From Elephas maximus indicus (Eukaryota > Chordata > Mammalia > Proboscidea > Elephantidae): DNA of 64,000 bases. Below the pieces are notes generated by a model that ran no database searches, was not told the origin of the DNA, and saw only the letters and a list, made by a program, of their open reading frames with translations. This document shows, in pieces, positions 43,982 to 56,200 of the stretch. Both the position numbers and the translations under genes were made by a program. Within the stretch, counting starts at the first letter, position 1; each line of letters opens with the position of its first letter. The stretch spans positions 806,001 to 870,000 of the forward strand of contig NC_064844.1 of the NCBI RefSeq assembly GCF_024166365.1. Direction: 5' to 3'.

Positions 43982-44639
43982 TGTATAACTCTAATTTTTA
44001 AATTGTAAACAACATGTATAGGAAAAAAGTGTATAATGAATGTATGTACTCATTGAAGGGCTCTATTTTGTAGTCTGAATTTTTTAATAGCATCCTGTTT
44101 TTGTTTTATGGCTCCGAAGATGCAAATTACAGTTAGAAATGTTTTCTTCCCTGCATTTTCTCTTTTGCTTCTGAAGTTCTCATGTTTGTTTTGACCTGTC
44201 TTTGGTGATGCAGATTTTTCTTGGAAGTTTTATTATCCTTGCCTATCTTTTCATGGTTAAGAGAATGATCCTAAAATGTGGATTGGAAATTCTGTGTGTG
44301 TGGGCGGGGGGTATTTCAGAATTGTATGATGGTAAGATGGTGAGCAGGCTCTTTTACTGGGATAAATGATATTTTCTTTTGGATTATTCAGATTCTCTAA
44401 GAGGAGTTTCCAGTCTTTGGCCTTTGAGGAATGTTGATATGGTTGTTGGCCAGGGAAAGGTGCTTGAGGAGGGTCACCATTCAGTCATACGTTTTCTCTT
44501 AATTCTCGTTTTCAGCTTTTCATATCGTCTCTGCTCTCTTCAGTATCTGGTGTTCTAGAGTTTGTCTTGTTCACTGTACGTACAGAAAAAACTCGTTTTC
44601 TGGGTCAAGTAGGAAGAGTATTCGGTTTATCTGGGATGG
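43982..44639 (+). other. Intron 2, no recognised feature
   Basis: AT-rich intronic DNA. No gene or named repeat seen. Confidence 0.4.
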
Positions 44640-45360
44640 TGGGATGTCAGGGTTGCTGTAGCAAATCTTGCCAACTAAGCCAATTATGCAGATCAGTCTA
44701 GGGGGACTGAGATCACCCACTTCGAACGTCAAGTTGTGTGGCGGATCCGTATGCCAACTGTGTCCTGTGGAAATCTCATCTTTCCTTCCCTGTTTAGTTC
44801 AGATGCCAGCTGCCCATGCAGCTCTTCTTTCTGACCCTAGCCGCCCAGGGCTAGGATCAGTGGGTACAGCCGCAAGCTCAGGAGTCCATATGACTCCCTA
44901 CCTTCAGACTAGCCAGCCTCTGCTACTCACTTGGGACCTGTAATTGGCTGGCATGTCTCACAGAGCTCAAGGGAAGTACCATACCCATGACTGCAGCTTT
45001 TACAAAAAAGGATACAAATGAAGGGACGCATAGGGTAGGGTCTGGAAGGGGTCCCAGCGCAGAGCTTCCACGTCCCAGGGGAACACACTACTCTCCCAAG
45101 AACAGATGTTCATTCTTACCAACCAGGAAGCTCCATCTGAGCCTGAGTGCTCTGGGCTTTTATCGGCCTCAGTATATGGCCATGACAGATGACATCATGC
45201 CTCATGCAGCTTCATCGGCACTGGACCCCTAGGTGGTTCTTCTGGGTCTGGCCAGCACCCCCCCATTAGCCTCAGGTGTATCCTGGCTCCCATGAACCCA
45301 GAACAAAAGGCCAGATTGCTTTCTGCTGCTCACAGATGGAAACCTGGAGGTTTGAATAGT
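44640..45360. repeat. Possible old LTR fragment, unclassified
   Basis: GC-richer stretch with CAGCTTTTACAAAAAAGGAT, GAAGGGACGCATAGGGTAGG and AGTGCTCTGGGCTTTTATCG, text that resembles antisense endogenous-retrovirus LTR repeats. No clear TG...CA boundaries. Open frames at 44668-45232 have no recognisable domain. Confidence 0.35.
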
Positions 45361-45792
45361 ATGTTTTCATTTAATTGCCCTATTTTCTACCACTTGCTTC
45401 ATCCCTGCCTTTAGAAGCATCTCATGCTTTCTTCAGTTCTGCACCTTTTCAGTGTCCTGTTGGGGTGAGTCTTTCTTTGTGTTGGTATGTTACTCTGTAA
45501 TGACTTCCAAGTTTATTTCTTCTACTCTCTATCACTTACACTTACTTCTTTTTATATCTTCTAAAATTTGTTGGCAGCTGTCTTCTTTCATTATCTCTGT
45601 CCTCGTGGTATGATGTCGTTTTTCCCTTAGTATATTTGTAATCAGGTCTGGAATACAGCAGAAATAAGCTTATGTGTAAAATCAAGTTAGAGTTACCTGA
45701 AAGTGATGCTTTTATTTAAAAACAAAACTTTTCCACCCTGCATTTTGAGTATGGCATGTAGAAAGAAGTGCTATATTGAGAATTCACATACA

Positions 45793-46715
45793 GTCGATCC
45801 TCATTATTTGCACATTCCATATCTATGAATTCGCCTACTCACTGAAATTTACTTGAAACCCTAGAATCAGTACTTGTGGCGCTTTTGTGACCATTCATGG
45901 ACATGTGCAGAGCAGTGAATAGTTTGAGTTGTCAGATTCATACGTCCCTAGCTGAGGTTGAACAAGGCGACGCCCTGCCTTCTTGTTTCACCTTTCATGC
46001 TGTAAACAGGTATCCTTTTTGTGGTCTATTTAGTGTCTTTTTTTTTTTTTGCTTTTTTTAGGTTTTGTTGCTTGAAATGACCCCTAAGATTAGTGCTCTT
46101 AGGGCTGTCTAGTATTTCAAAGTACAAGAAGGCTGTGGTGTGCCTTATGGAGAAAACACGTATGTTAGGTGTTAGGTAAGCTTCACTCAGGTATGAGTTA
46201 CAGTGCGATGGGCTATGAGTTCAGTTTTAATCGATCTGCAGTGTGATCCATCAGAAGGAAGAGGAGGAAATTTGCTGATCTGGATGTTAGGCCGCTCTGG
46301 AAAACACTAAAGTAACATCTGTAGTGTGTGAGGAGGCTACAAAAAAGATGGAATGATGGCTAAATTTGTAGATTCATGATATGACGACTGGTTTAACAAA
46401 GCCTAGTGGACAGCGTTGTTGTGAGGCTGAAAGCCAGAGAAATTAATGATTACGTCACCCAGAGTTAGGAAAACGTTAAACCCCTTCTAGCTGGTGCTGG
46501 CCAGCTTACACAGTTCAACCAGCAGGCACGGTCGGCTCTTCAGATCTGGACGCTGGAGGAATTTAAAAAATACCTGCTGAGTGTTACACAGGAAAAGGGT
46601 TATGTGGAAAAATGGATTTTCAGTATGGCACTGACCTCTCCCTTGGTTTCCATGGGGCAAGAAAAGGTGGAGGGGTTTAACTCCAGTGCACTGTCCTGTC
46701 ACACTCCATGCAGCT
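45793..46715 (+). mobile_element. Tigger/pogo-clade DNA transposon fossil
   Basis: CAGTCGATCCTCATTATTTG, GAATTCGCCTACTCACTGAA, then CAAGAAGGCTGTGGTGTGCC and CACTCAGGTATGAGTTACAG are typical of a second, non-Tigger1 member of the Tigger group (5' end and transposase start). The frame is shattered; the right part continues to at least 46710. Confidence 0.65.
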
Positions 46716-46916
46716 CCATCAAGAGTAAGACTTTAGTTAGTGTGTTTATAAAACTTTAAATGCTTAATCTTTGCTTAAGTTTTTAAAGACTTTGTTTGTA
46801 TTACTGTGTTATATAGAAAATGGTGTGACCAGAGATTCACAGGAACCTAACATTGTGTTTTTTCCAGGAGCAGTGGTTCAGCATTTTAATCCAGTGTTCT
46901 TGGCAACTTTACAGAA

Positions 46917-47108
46917 CGTGTTGTCGAGTTGATTTTTGACTCATAGTGACCCCATGTGACAGAGTAGAGCTGCCCCATAGGGTGTTCCAAGGCTTTAATC
47001 TTTACCGGAGCAGATTGCAGGTCTTTTTCCTGTGGAACAGCTGGGTGGGTTCGAACTGCCAAGCTTTCTCTTAGCAACTGAGTGCTTAACCATTGTGCCA
47101 AGTCTCCT
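46917..47108 (-). mobile_element. AfroSINE longer variant, antisense
   Basis: CGTGTTGTCGAGTTGATTTT, ATAGTGACCCCATGTGAC, CTTTAATCTTTACCGGAGCA and GGGTTCGAACTGCCAAGC. Tail, body and head all present in reverse. Confidence 0.85.
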
Positions 47109-47699
47109 TTCGTAGAATATAACTACCGTGAATAACAAGAATCTGTTCATAGACTTCAGAACTGACCTACTAAAAAGTGTAACTTATGAAGTCTATGTAA
47201 TCATTTTAAAAATACACACAGAGATAGGTGGATCATCTGTGCCTTATTTTCACTTACGTCTCAGGTCTCCTTACACATTCTGGGGCTACAAGGACCCAGA
47301 CCCAGCTCTGTTACTTTGTCACATATCATTTTTGTTTTTGAGGATTAGTTTTCTAGTAGTTTATCAAGATGTTTAATTCCCATTTCCTGACAATGAATTT
47401 TTAAAATAAATTTGAATCTTTGGCTCAAAGTCGTTTTCCTGAGAAATAAGATTCCATTTTTTATAAAAGGAATATTCAGATTCATGATCCCTCATGTTGA
47501 ACGTGGTTTTCCCAAAACCTAGGGAAAGAAGGTGTTCACCAAAAAAACTTGAAGAGCAAGGTGTTCTCCAAAAAAAAAGAAGTGCTTGTTTTTCTTTTTG
47601 TAGAAATCATGATGTTATAGAAATTTAAAGCCAGAGGAGACCTTAGAGGTTAAAAACCCTTTCATTTTGTCACTGTGAAAACAGGTCTATTTCATTGTA
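47109..47699 (+). other. Intron 2, no recognised feature
   Basis: No repeat or gene identified; two A-rich runs near 47541 and 47570 and a near-duplicate pair (AAGGTGTTCACCAAAAAAAC and AAGGTGTTCTCCAAAAAAAA). Confidence 0.4.
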
Positions 47700-48235
47700 A
47701 CAAATTACCTCTCAAGTTATTGTTTTAATACAACGGTAAACATTTATTACCCCCAAAGTTTCTTTGAGACAGAAATTTGGGAGTGATTTAGCTTGTTCTG
47801 GGCTGGGCCTCAAGGTGTAGTCCACGTCACAGTCATTTTAAGGCTTATCTGGGCCGGGAGGACCTGCTTCCACGTTGACTTATTTACATGGTGGGCAAGT
47901 TGGTCCTGGTTGTTAGTGGGAGGCCTCAGTTCTTTCCCATTTGGGCCCCGCTGTGGGCTGCTCGTGTGTCCTCCCATAATAGTTGGCTTTCCCCAGAGCA
48001 CGTGATCCAAGAGGGCAAGGCAGAAGTGCAGTGCCTTTTATGACCTAGTCTTGGATGTCACACACTGTCATTTCTGCCACATTCTATTCATTTGAAGCGA
48101 GTCATGAAATTTGGTCCCCATTCAAGGAGAGGAAAATTGGCCTTCACATTGTGAAGGGAGGAGCATCAAAGAATTTGTGGCCGTGCTTCAAACCCACCAC
48201 AGCTGGAGAGATGAGATTATTTCTGCATGGCAAAA
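47700..48235. repeat. Mammal-wide MER/LTR-type repeat, family not named
   Basis: TTGTAACAAATTACCTCTC, GCTTGTTCTGGGCTGGGCCT, TGCCTTTTATGACCTAGTCT, TTTCTGCCACATTCTATTCA and GGAGGAGCATCAAAGAATTT occur in the order of a familiar dispersed mammalian repeat. I do not recall its name with certainty. Confidence 0.5.
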
Positions 48236-48372
48236 CACAGAGTTGGTGATATATTTGGGCTACAATATAGATATTTTGATTTGTTTCAGTAATATTACTA
48301 GGTGAAAATTGTAAGTGATAGGTACTTAACTGTCATCCATCACTGGATATAAATATTATTAGAACCAGGTAC

Positions 48373-48567
48373 TTGTGTGTGTGTGTGTGTGCTGTTTGCT
48401 TACTGATTTGACAGACCCTTTGATTATTCACAATATACCAAGCATTAAGCATTGTACTACTCACAGAACATGTAAAAAAGAGTTAGATTTGTATGTAATA
48501 CTTACTGACTCTTACCGTTTTTATTTTTATTTTTTACTGGAGCTGGTGTGTGTGTGTGTGTGTGTGG
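48373..48567 (+). repeat. Two (TG)n microsatellites about 160 bp apart
   Basis: TG runs at about 48373-48391 and 48545-48567. Not within a recognised SINE tail. Likely polymorphic in length. Confidence 0.85.
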
Positions 48568-49095
48568 TGTTCCTAAACACACTTGATTTACCAAGTAAGT
48601 TAGAAATGCCCCTCCCAAGTAGCCTTCAGGGAAATTATTAATTTAAAAATGTAGCTGTTTTATTGGTTGAGAGCAAAACTCCTGATTTAAATAACCAACT
48701 AGCTACACTAGTCAGATGTTTATTATAGCTAGTTTCCTAATACTTACTAAACAAACACTAGATGCTCAGTACTTGGAGAAGCAAAGAAATATGCCACAAT
48801 TTTTGTTCTAAAACATCTCTTTCTGCAGGACAGATAAGTACGTACATAAAACTGAGGATACAGCTGTAGACCTAATGGTGGTGTCTTTACACTAACTAAA
48901 ATACCAGTTGTTGATATGATGTTGTAGTTATAAGTTTTTATGATGCTACCCTAGCAGGAAGGAGGAAATAAAAACAAATCTAGGAAAGAAGTATTTTAGT
49001 ATGTGCTTATTTGATTTTTCTTGTTACTTATTAGAAAAATACAGTGGTTGCCTCTCTAGGAAGCTTTCATTTATTGACTTTTTTTTCTCTTATAG

Positions 49096-49516
49096 GCAAT
49101 GTCTGTGCTGCTTCAAGGAATATAAGCATCTGGAGATTTTTAACCAAGTAGTTTGTGCGCTTATTAACTTAGTGATTGCCCAAGTTCAGGTGCTCCGGGA
49201 CCAGCTTTGTAAACATTGTACTCCTATCAACATAGATTCCACGTGGCAAGATGAGAATAACCAAGCAGAAGAACCGCTGAATGTAGAAAGAGAGTGTAGT
49301 GAAGAAAGTACAGAAAGACAAAAATCAATAGAAAAAAAATCTGACTCTACAAGAATTTGTAATCTGACTGAGGAGGAATCTTCAAAGAGCTCTGACCCTT
49401 TTGGTTTATGGAGTACAGATGAGAAGGAAAAACTCTTACTGTGTGTGGCAAAAATTTTTCAAATTCAGTTTCCCTTATATACTGCTTACAAGCATAACAC
49501 TCATCCTACTATAGAG
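49096..49516 (+). CDS. USP34: USP34 coding exon 3 (residues 44-184)
   Basis: A 421-bp exon with acceptor CTCTTATAG ending at 49095 and donor GTATGT at 49517. It begins with the third base of Arg44, then QCLCCFKEYKHLEIFNQVVC, ALINLVIAQVQVLRDQLCKH, an acidic and serine-rich stretch (about residues 92-145, including TEEESSKSSDPFGLWSTDE) and LLLCVAKIFQIQFPLYTAYK, ending exactly on codon 184 (Glu, phase 0). This is the N-terminal part of USP34, probably helical scaffold; no catalytic Cys or His box is present, as expected. The total coding length through this exon is 552 bases, 184 codons without a stop. The open frame extends 95 bases upstream into the intron, but the exon border is fixed by the match to exon 2's phase. 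Exon 4 is not found before the window's end. Confidence 0.95.
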
Positions 49517-49940
49517 GTATGTAAAAAAAAAAAATAGGCACTGTGAATTCTACGTAATATAAGTCATAGTTCACTTGACATCTATTTCTCACATGTGAGT
49601 AAATTTGAAGACAGAGTTAATGTTGATGGAAAAATCTATAAAAATCACTACCGTTACTAAGATTTCTCCAGCAGATTTTTATAGCAGTTTGTGTTGAACA
49701 TTTGCTCAGCGTGGTCCTATTAAGGAAAAATTGGTCACTTGAACTTGTAAAAATTGAACCGTTAGTGATCTCAGCATTTCAGTGGTATAGATGTATGCTT
49801 ATCTGTTTAAGAAGTAATGCTTGAGGAAAAAGAGGCACAGAGAATTTTGGATTTCATTCTTAGAAACATAAATAACAGAATTTAGAAATCCCTTTGTTAA
49901 GGAAAAAAACTAACCAAGTATTAGTAATTATTAGTTTTAA

Positions 49941-50930
49941 AAGGAGCCCTGGTGGCACAGTGGTTAAGTGCTTGACTACTAACCGAAAGTTTGGCATTTT
50001 GAACCTGCCCAGCAGCTCCGTGGGAGAAAGAACTGATAACCTGATTCTGTAAACATTAAATCCAAAAAACCAAGGTACTGTTGAGTCAATTCTGACTTAT
50101 AATGCCCCTATAGGACAGATAGAACTGCCCTGTTAAATGAATAATTTCTTTTATAAGGATCAACACAAACCTGGCTCCTATGAGGTGGAGGTTAAAGGTG
50201 TCCCAAATGTCTAACTTTTCCAAGCTGCTCTGCCACCCATCATCTCTAACATCAGCTATTTCCCCTCGCCTCAGTACTGTCCCTCCTGTCTTTGGGTTCC
50301 CTGATTCGCTACAGCATCTCACAGAACTCACGAGCATATAAAGGAAATGGGTCACGTGCTTGTAGAGGCTGGCAACTCCCAAATTCGTGGATCAGGCATG
50401 GACTTCTCCGTGGCCCTCAGTCTCTGCCGAAAGGCACTCAGCTTTCTTGCTCTGTGGGCTTGGGAGCCCATTGTCCATCTCCCGTGGGTCTCTCCTTCTT
50501 TGATGGTGGCGGGCTCTCCTCTCTGCTCTGGAATTGGCTCTCTCTTAAGGCAAAACTGACCAGTCCCCTCGGCGGGCCACAGTTATCTTCTTTGCACAGC
50601 CCCACTCAGTCACCTGGGTGGCAGTCACAAGACTATGGCTAGAACGGCCACATACAAAAGTAATTAATCACACCATACCCATAGAGTTTCCAAGGCTGTA
50701 ATCTTTACAGAAGCCAACTGCCACGTCTTTCTCCTGTGGAGCAGCTGGTGGATTTGAACCTCCAACCTTCTGGTTAGCAGATGAGTGCATAACCACTGCC
50801 CCGCCAGGGCTCCTTTAAAAATTACTCATTAAAGATTACAGCCAAGAAAATCAATTGGGGCAGTTTTTACTCTGTTGCACGGGGTCACAATGAGTTGGAA
50901 TAGACTTCATGGCACCCAGCAACAACAGTA
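49941..50930. mobile_element. Triple-nested SINE/SINE/LTR-like block
   Basis: An AfroSINE on the + strand (GAGCCCTGGTGGCACAGTGG to CTGTAAACATTAAA, 49941-50060) resumes at 50834 (GATTACAGCCAAGAAAATC) and ends with ACCCAGCAACAACAG near 50930. A - strand AfroSINE (50063-50133 and about 50681-50813) split it, flanked by CATTAAA at 50054-50060 and 50827-50833. A third element (50134-50680) in turn split that SINE between GAACTGCCC and ATAGAGTTTCC. Confidence 0.85.
50134..50680 (-). mobile_element. LTR-like insert in AfroSINE
   Basis: About 547 bp; on the - strand it starts TGGGTATGGTGTGATTAATT and ends TTATTCATTTAACA (TG...CA). It contains GATGCTGTAGCGAATCAGGG and TTTGTGTTGATCCTTATAAA. Consistent with a solo LTR, but I do not recognise the family and no clear short duplication is resolved because the target is C-rich. 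No coding sequence. Confidence 0.55.
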
Positions 50931-51116
50931 GTTTTAAGTGGTAATATCTTTTGGTAAATTAAGACACTTGACTGTTTCCATTAGTGATTTATGTGTGTGT
51001 GTATATATATATATATAAAAGTTGGGATATATATGTATTCCGCCCCCCCTTGAACATTTTATTGGGCTTTAGGTGAAAGTTTACACAGCAAATTAGTATT
51101 CCTATTAATGGTTGGG

Positions 51117-51289
51117 AAACCCTGGTGGTGTATTGGTTAAATGATACGGCTGTTAACCAAAGGGTTGGCAGTTCGAATCTGCCAGTTGCTCCTTGGGAAC
51201 TCTATGGGGCAGTTCTACTCTGTCGTATAGGGTCGCTATGAGTCAGAATCGAGTCGACGGCACTGGGTTTGGTTTTATTTTTGGTTATC
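51117..51289 (+). mobile_element. AfroSINE with 10-bp target-site duplication
   Basis: AAACCCTGGTGGTGTATTGG through GTCGACGGCACTGGGTTTGG. AATGGTTGGG flanks it at 51107-51116 and 51290-51299. Confidence 0.95.
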
Positions 51290-51850
51290 AATGGTTGGGT
51301 GTCAGCATTCTCCCCATTTCCTCCCTGGGTTCCCGTTTGCATTGTTCTGGTTCCCCTGCCCCTCCCTGCCTTCTCAGCTTTTGTGTTGGGCAAATGTTGC
51401 CCTTCTGGTCTCATATAGTTGATTGTTCTAAGAAGCATGTTCTTCATGGGGGGGGCGGTGTTTATTTTATAGCCCTGTCTATTAATTTGGCTGGAAGGTG
51501 ACCTTCAGGAGTATATTCGGTTTCAAGTTAAAAGCTTGTCTTAGGGCAGTAATCTCGGGGTTCCTCCAGTCTCTTTCAGACCAGTAAGTCTGTTTTTTTA
51601 TTTTAAATTTTAATTTTGTTCTGTATGTTTTACACATTCTAACCAGACCTTGTATTGTGATCCTAGTCAGAGTGGTTGGCAGTGGAGGCAGTGGTTACTG
51701 TGGGTGCTTAGCCTTTGGACAAATTGCTTCTTGGAGCCTTCAGTATTCTTCATTCTCCTTTGCTCCAGGCAGGAAGCACTAAGAGTTGGCTCTTAGATGG
51801 CCCTTCACAAGCTTTTAAGACCCCAGATGCTACTCACCATGCTAGGATGT

Positions 51851-52363
51851 TGTCTTAGTTACCTAGTGCTGCTGTAACAGAAGTGTACCACAAGTGGATG
51901 GCTTTAACAAAGAGAAATTTATTTTCTCACAGTAACATAGGCTAAAAGTCCAAATTCAGGGCGTCAGCTCCAGCCGAAGGCTTTCTCCCTGTCGGCTCTG
52001 GAGGAAGGTCTTTCTCGTGAATCTTCCCCTAGACTAAGAGCTTCTCTGCACAGGAACCCCAGGTGTGAGGACGTGCTCTGCTCCTGGTGTGCTTTCTTGG
52101 TGGTACAAAGTCGCCAGCTCTCTACTAGCTTCCCTTTCCTTTTATCTCTGAAAGAGAAAAGGTAGTACAGGCCACACACCAGGGAAAATCCCTTTACAAT
52201 GGCTCAGGGAGGTGCCTTGAGTAAGGGTGGTGTTACGATCCCACCCTAATCCTCTTAACATTAAATTACAATCACAAAATGGAGGACAGCCACCCAATAC
52301 TGGGAATCGTGGCCTAACCAAGTTGACAGATGTTTTGGGGGGGACAAGATTCGATCTGTGACA
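51851..52363 (-). mobile_element. MLT1-like (ERVL-MaLR class) solo LTR with 5-bp duplication
   Basis: A 513-bp element, TGTCTTAGTTACCTAGTGCT at the left and CAAGATTCGATCTGTGACA at the right; on the - strand it starts TGTCACAGATCGAATCTTGT. GATGT flanks it at 51846-51850 and 52364-52368, the 5-bp duplication size of ERVL/MaLR elements. It interrupts the antisense L1. Only a solo LTR is present; no gag, pol or env. Confidence 0.9.
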
Positions 52364-53256
52364 GATGTGGAACATTATCTCTGGAACTGTGTCTCGCCAG
52401 TTGACCACAGCGTCCCCCGAGACTGGTCCTTAGCCTTCACACCAAGTAGTTCAGTCGCGATGTGTAATGCCTAAGTAGTTTTCTGTACCTCTGCCCCCTG
52501 TGTGCTCTATTCTCTACGTGAGTGTAGCTGCAGCGTTTACAGATACGCACAGGTGTTCCTTGGAGATACTCGCAGTAAAGCAAATAACGCCATAAAGTGA
52601 ATATTGCATTGAAGTGAGCAACACAAATTTTTTGGTTTCCCAGCACACGTAAAAGTTATGTTTACACTATGCTGTAGCCTGTTAAATGTGTCATAGCATT
52701 ATGTCTAAAAAAAACTGTATGTACCTTAATTGAAAAATACTTTATTGCTAAAAAAAAAAAAAAAAAATGCTAACCATCATCTGAGCCTTCAGCGAGTCCT
52801 AACCGTTGCTGGTAGAGGGTCTTGCCTTTATGTTGATGACTGCTGACAGACTAGGGTGGTGGTTGCTAAGGATTGGGTGGCTGTGGCAGTTCCTTAAGAT
52901 CATGAAGTTTGTCACATTGATTGACTCTTCTTTCATGAACGATTTCTCTGTAGCATGCAGTGCTGTTTTGATAGCATCTTACACACAGTAGAACTTCTTT
53001 GAGAATTGGAATCAGTCTTTTCAAACCCTGCTGCTGCCTCCTCGTCAGCTAAGTTTATGTAACGTTCTAAATCCTTTGTTGTCATTTCGGCAGTGTTCAC
53101 AGCACCTTCACCAGGAACAGATTCCATCTCAAGGAACCACTGTCCTTGCTCATCATGAGAAGCAACTCCTCATCCGTTAAAGTTTTATCCGGAGGTGGCT
53201 GCAGTTAGTTTAGTCCCATCTTCAGGCTCCACTTCTAATTCTCTGTATCTGGAGTC

Positions 53257-56200
53257 CTTTCGCTGGGTGTGTAAATGTTTGTTATGGTTACGTCCTCCTG
53301 ATGTATTGACCCTTTAGTCATTATATAGTATACTTCCTTATCCTTTGTGGTGAATTTTACTTTAAAATCTACTTTGTCAGAGATTACTTTTGCCACTCCT
53401 GCTCTTTTTTGATTGTTGTTTGCTTGATATGTTTTTTTCCATCTTTTAAGTTTGTGTCTTTAAGGTGTGTCTCTTGTAGGCAGCATATAGATGGATCGTG
53501 TTCTTTTATCCATTCTGTCACTCTCTGTCTCTTTATTGGTGCTTTTAGTCCATTTTCATTCAGTGTAATTACTGGTAGGTATGAGTTTAGTGCTGTCTTT
53601 TGGATGTGTTTTTTTGTTGTTGTTGTTGACAGTTACTTTGTTGCACTTAATTTTCTGTGCTGAGTCATTTTTCTCTATATATTTTTATCCCTTTGATTGT
53701 TTTTAAGTATGTGCTGAGTCTTTATGTTTTTCATTTTGATGTGTAGGATGCTTAGTTTCCTTTGTGGTTACCTTAATATTTACCTCTATTTTTCTAAGTG
53801 TAAACCAGTCTTTCATTTCTTTATATCGCCTTGACGTCCTCTCCGAGTGAAAAATCTATGACTACGTTATTTAGTCCCTCTTTTCTGTTTTAGTGTTGTC
53901 GTCTTTTATGTATTGACGTCTCTGTTTCCCTATTTTCAGTATCTTAGCTTTGATTTATTTGTGACTTCCCTATCTGGGTTGATATGTGGTTATTCTGTCC
54001 TGTGTTCTGCTCTTGAGTTATTATCTGATGTTATTGATTTTCTAACCAGAGGACTCCCTTTAGTATTTCTTGTAATTTTGGTTTGGTTTTTACAAATTTC
54101 CTAAGTTTCTGTTTATCTGTAAATGTCCTAATTTCACCATCACATGTGAGAGACAGTTTTGCTGGATCTGTAATTCTTGGATGGCAATTTTTTTCATTCA
54201 AGGCTTTATATATGTCATCCCATGGCAGCCTTGCCTGTGTGGTTTCTGCCGAGTGCTCCAAGCTTAGTCTTATTGACTCCCCTTTGTAGATGACTTTTTG
54301 TTTATCCCTAGCTGCTCTTAAAATTATCTCTTTATCTTCGGTTTTGGCAAATTTGATTATAATATGTCTTGGTGACCTTTTTTTTTTGGTGACTTTCTTT
54401 TGTGATCTACCTTGTGTAGGGTTCGATGAGCTTCTTGGGTAGATATCATCTTTTCATAATATCAGGGAAGTTTTCTGCCAACAAATCTTCAACATTTCTC
54501 CCTGTATTTTCTTTTATGCCACCCTGTTCTGGTATTCCAGTTACTCATAGGCTATTCCTCTTGACAGAGTCCCGTATAATTCTTAGGGCTTTTTCATTTT
54601 TTTTAATTCTTTTATCTGATTTTTCTTCAAATAAGTTGGTGTCAAGTGCTTTATTTTCAGTACCACTAATTCTGACTTCCGTTGCCTCAGTTCTGCTCCT
54701 GTGACTTTCTATTGAGTTGCCTAATTCTGAAATTTTATTGTTAATCTTTGGATTTCAGTTTACTGTCTCTTTTTGCAGCCTGTTAAATTTGTCATTATGC
54801 TCTTGTATAATCTTCTTAAGTTCCTCTGTTGCTTTGTTTGTGTGTTCCTTGGCTTGTTCTGCATTTTGCCCGATGTCTTTCCTGATCTCTTGAAGAGCTC
54901 TGTGTATTAATCTTTTGAATTCTACCTCCGATAGTTCCAAGAAATTCTCTTCCTCCAAAAGTTTTCTTGATTCTTTGTTTCGGGTGCTTGCTGAAGCCAT
55001 CATGGTCTGCCTTTTTATGTAATTTGATGTTGACTGATGTCTCCAATTCATCAGTAAGCTATTATATCTATTTATTTTATGTCTGCTTACTACATCCCAG
55101 CTTCTTGTTTTTATATGTCCAGGTAGGCTGGTCGTGTGAGCTAGTTTGATTATTGACACCTTTGAAGCCCTCACATCCTGTCACCAGGTGGTTAGAGCTG
55201 TCCTAGGCATGTGAGCCCAAGAGTCCATTTACTTTTCTTCTGTGGATTCAGCTCAGGTGTCCAGGTCGTCGGTCACCGTGTGTGGTGCAGGTGCTTACCT
55301 ATAGTACTGGACGGGCAAGGGTGATTGGAGTAGGTGCAGGTATCTGGCTGTGGTAGGGTATCATATGCTGAACAAGGCAGGAGGCTGATGGCTGCCCCGG
55401 GTGTCTGGGAGGAAAGCATGTCCCTGTTCCCTAGAGTGCATAGGTGCGTAGATTTTGCAGCCAGACTATGAGCACCCAGTGCTGTTGGCTGTAAGGACTG
55501 GGAGGCACCACTTTTTCTTGGACCCCTGTCATGGGTGGCTTGATGGCATTGGTGAAGCCATCAGTCCTCAGGCCCCTGATGTGGGTAGGTGAGGACCCTG
55601 CTTAGTGGGCAGAGTAGTATAAGATGTCACAAACCTGCCGCTCCACCTTATAGCCAATACAGTTGAAAATAGGCTTCAGGTATATACCCTGTTGTACTGT
55701 GCTAATGATGGCCTGTGCCGTTGAAATGGGCCCACACAGGTCTATGCAGGGGTGAAGGGCATTCAAAATCCACAGACCCTTTATGCCTGCACCTTGGCAA
55801 AGGGGCTGTGTCTGCCCTGAGTTCCTGGCTTAGGGGAGCTGGCAGATTATTTTTTCCTGCTTGTTGATTTGTTCCCTCTCCAAAGCCAGGAGAATGGCTT
55901 AAGGTATGTGACGGGTCCTACTTCTGGCCCAGAGGATGTGGCGATCACTAAACCCAGCCCAGACCCAGTGCCGGGCAAGGAGCGGGGAGGTAAATGGGAG
56001 AGAGGTTCTTCTCAAAGGGAGTGTTTTTTGATCCGAGTGGTAGGTTAGACACATGTACTTATCTTTTGGCAATTGAGCCCTACTTTTCACTGGTTCTGGA
56101 AGCTTGAGTAGACTCTCCGTCACTCTGTCTCTCCTGATGTGGAAAACGCGTCCCGAGTGCCACTGCTTCCCTCACTGCGCACACGAGTCAGTCTGGCCTG

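Larger units (their letters stand above)
33472..49095 (+). other. USP34: USP34 intron 2 (about 15.6 kb)
   Basis: Donor GTACGC at 33472 and acceptor TTTTTTTCTCTTATAG ending at 49095. The phase is 2; AG from exon 2 and G from exon 3 make Arg. Contains RTE LINEs, DNA transposons, LTRs and SINEs listed separately. Confidence 0.9.
51055..52480 (-). mobile_element. L1 3' region, antisense, with SINE and LTR insertions
   Basis: GAACATTTTATTGGGCTTTA, TAGGTGAAAGTTTACACAGC and GAAGCATGTTCTTCATG are antisense L1 3'UTR; the L1 continues after the LTR (GTGGAACATTATCTCTGGAA to CACACCAAGTAG). Confidence 0.8.

Noticed and set aside
54755-55174. 139-residue - strand frame with coiled-coil-like text
   Set aside because: It corresponds to L1 ORF1, lies between L1 5'UTR and ORF2-like sequence and is broken elsewhere.
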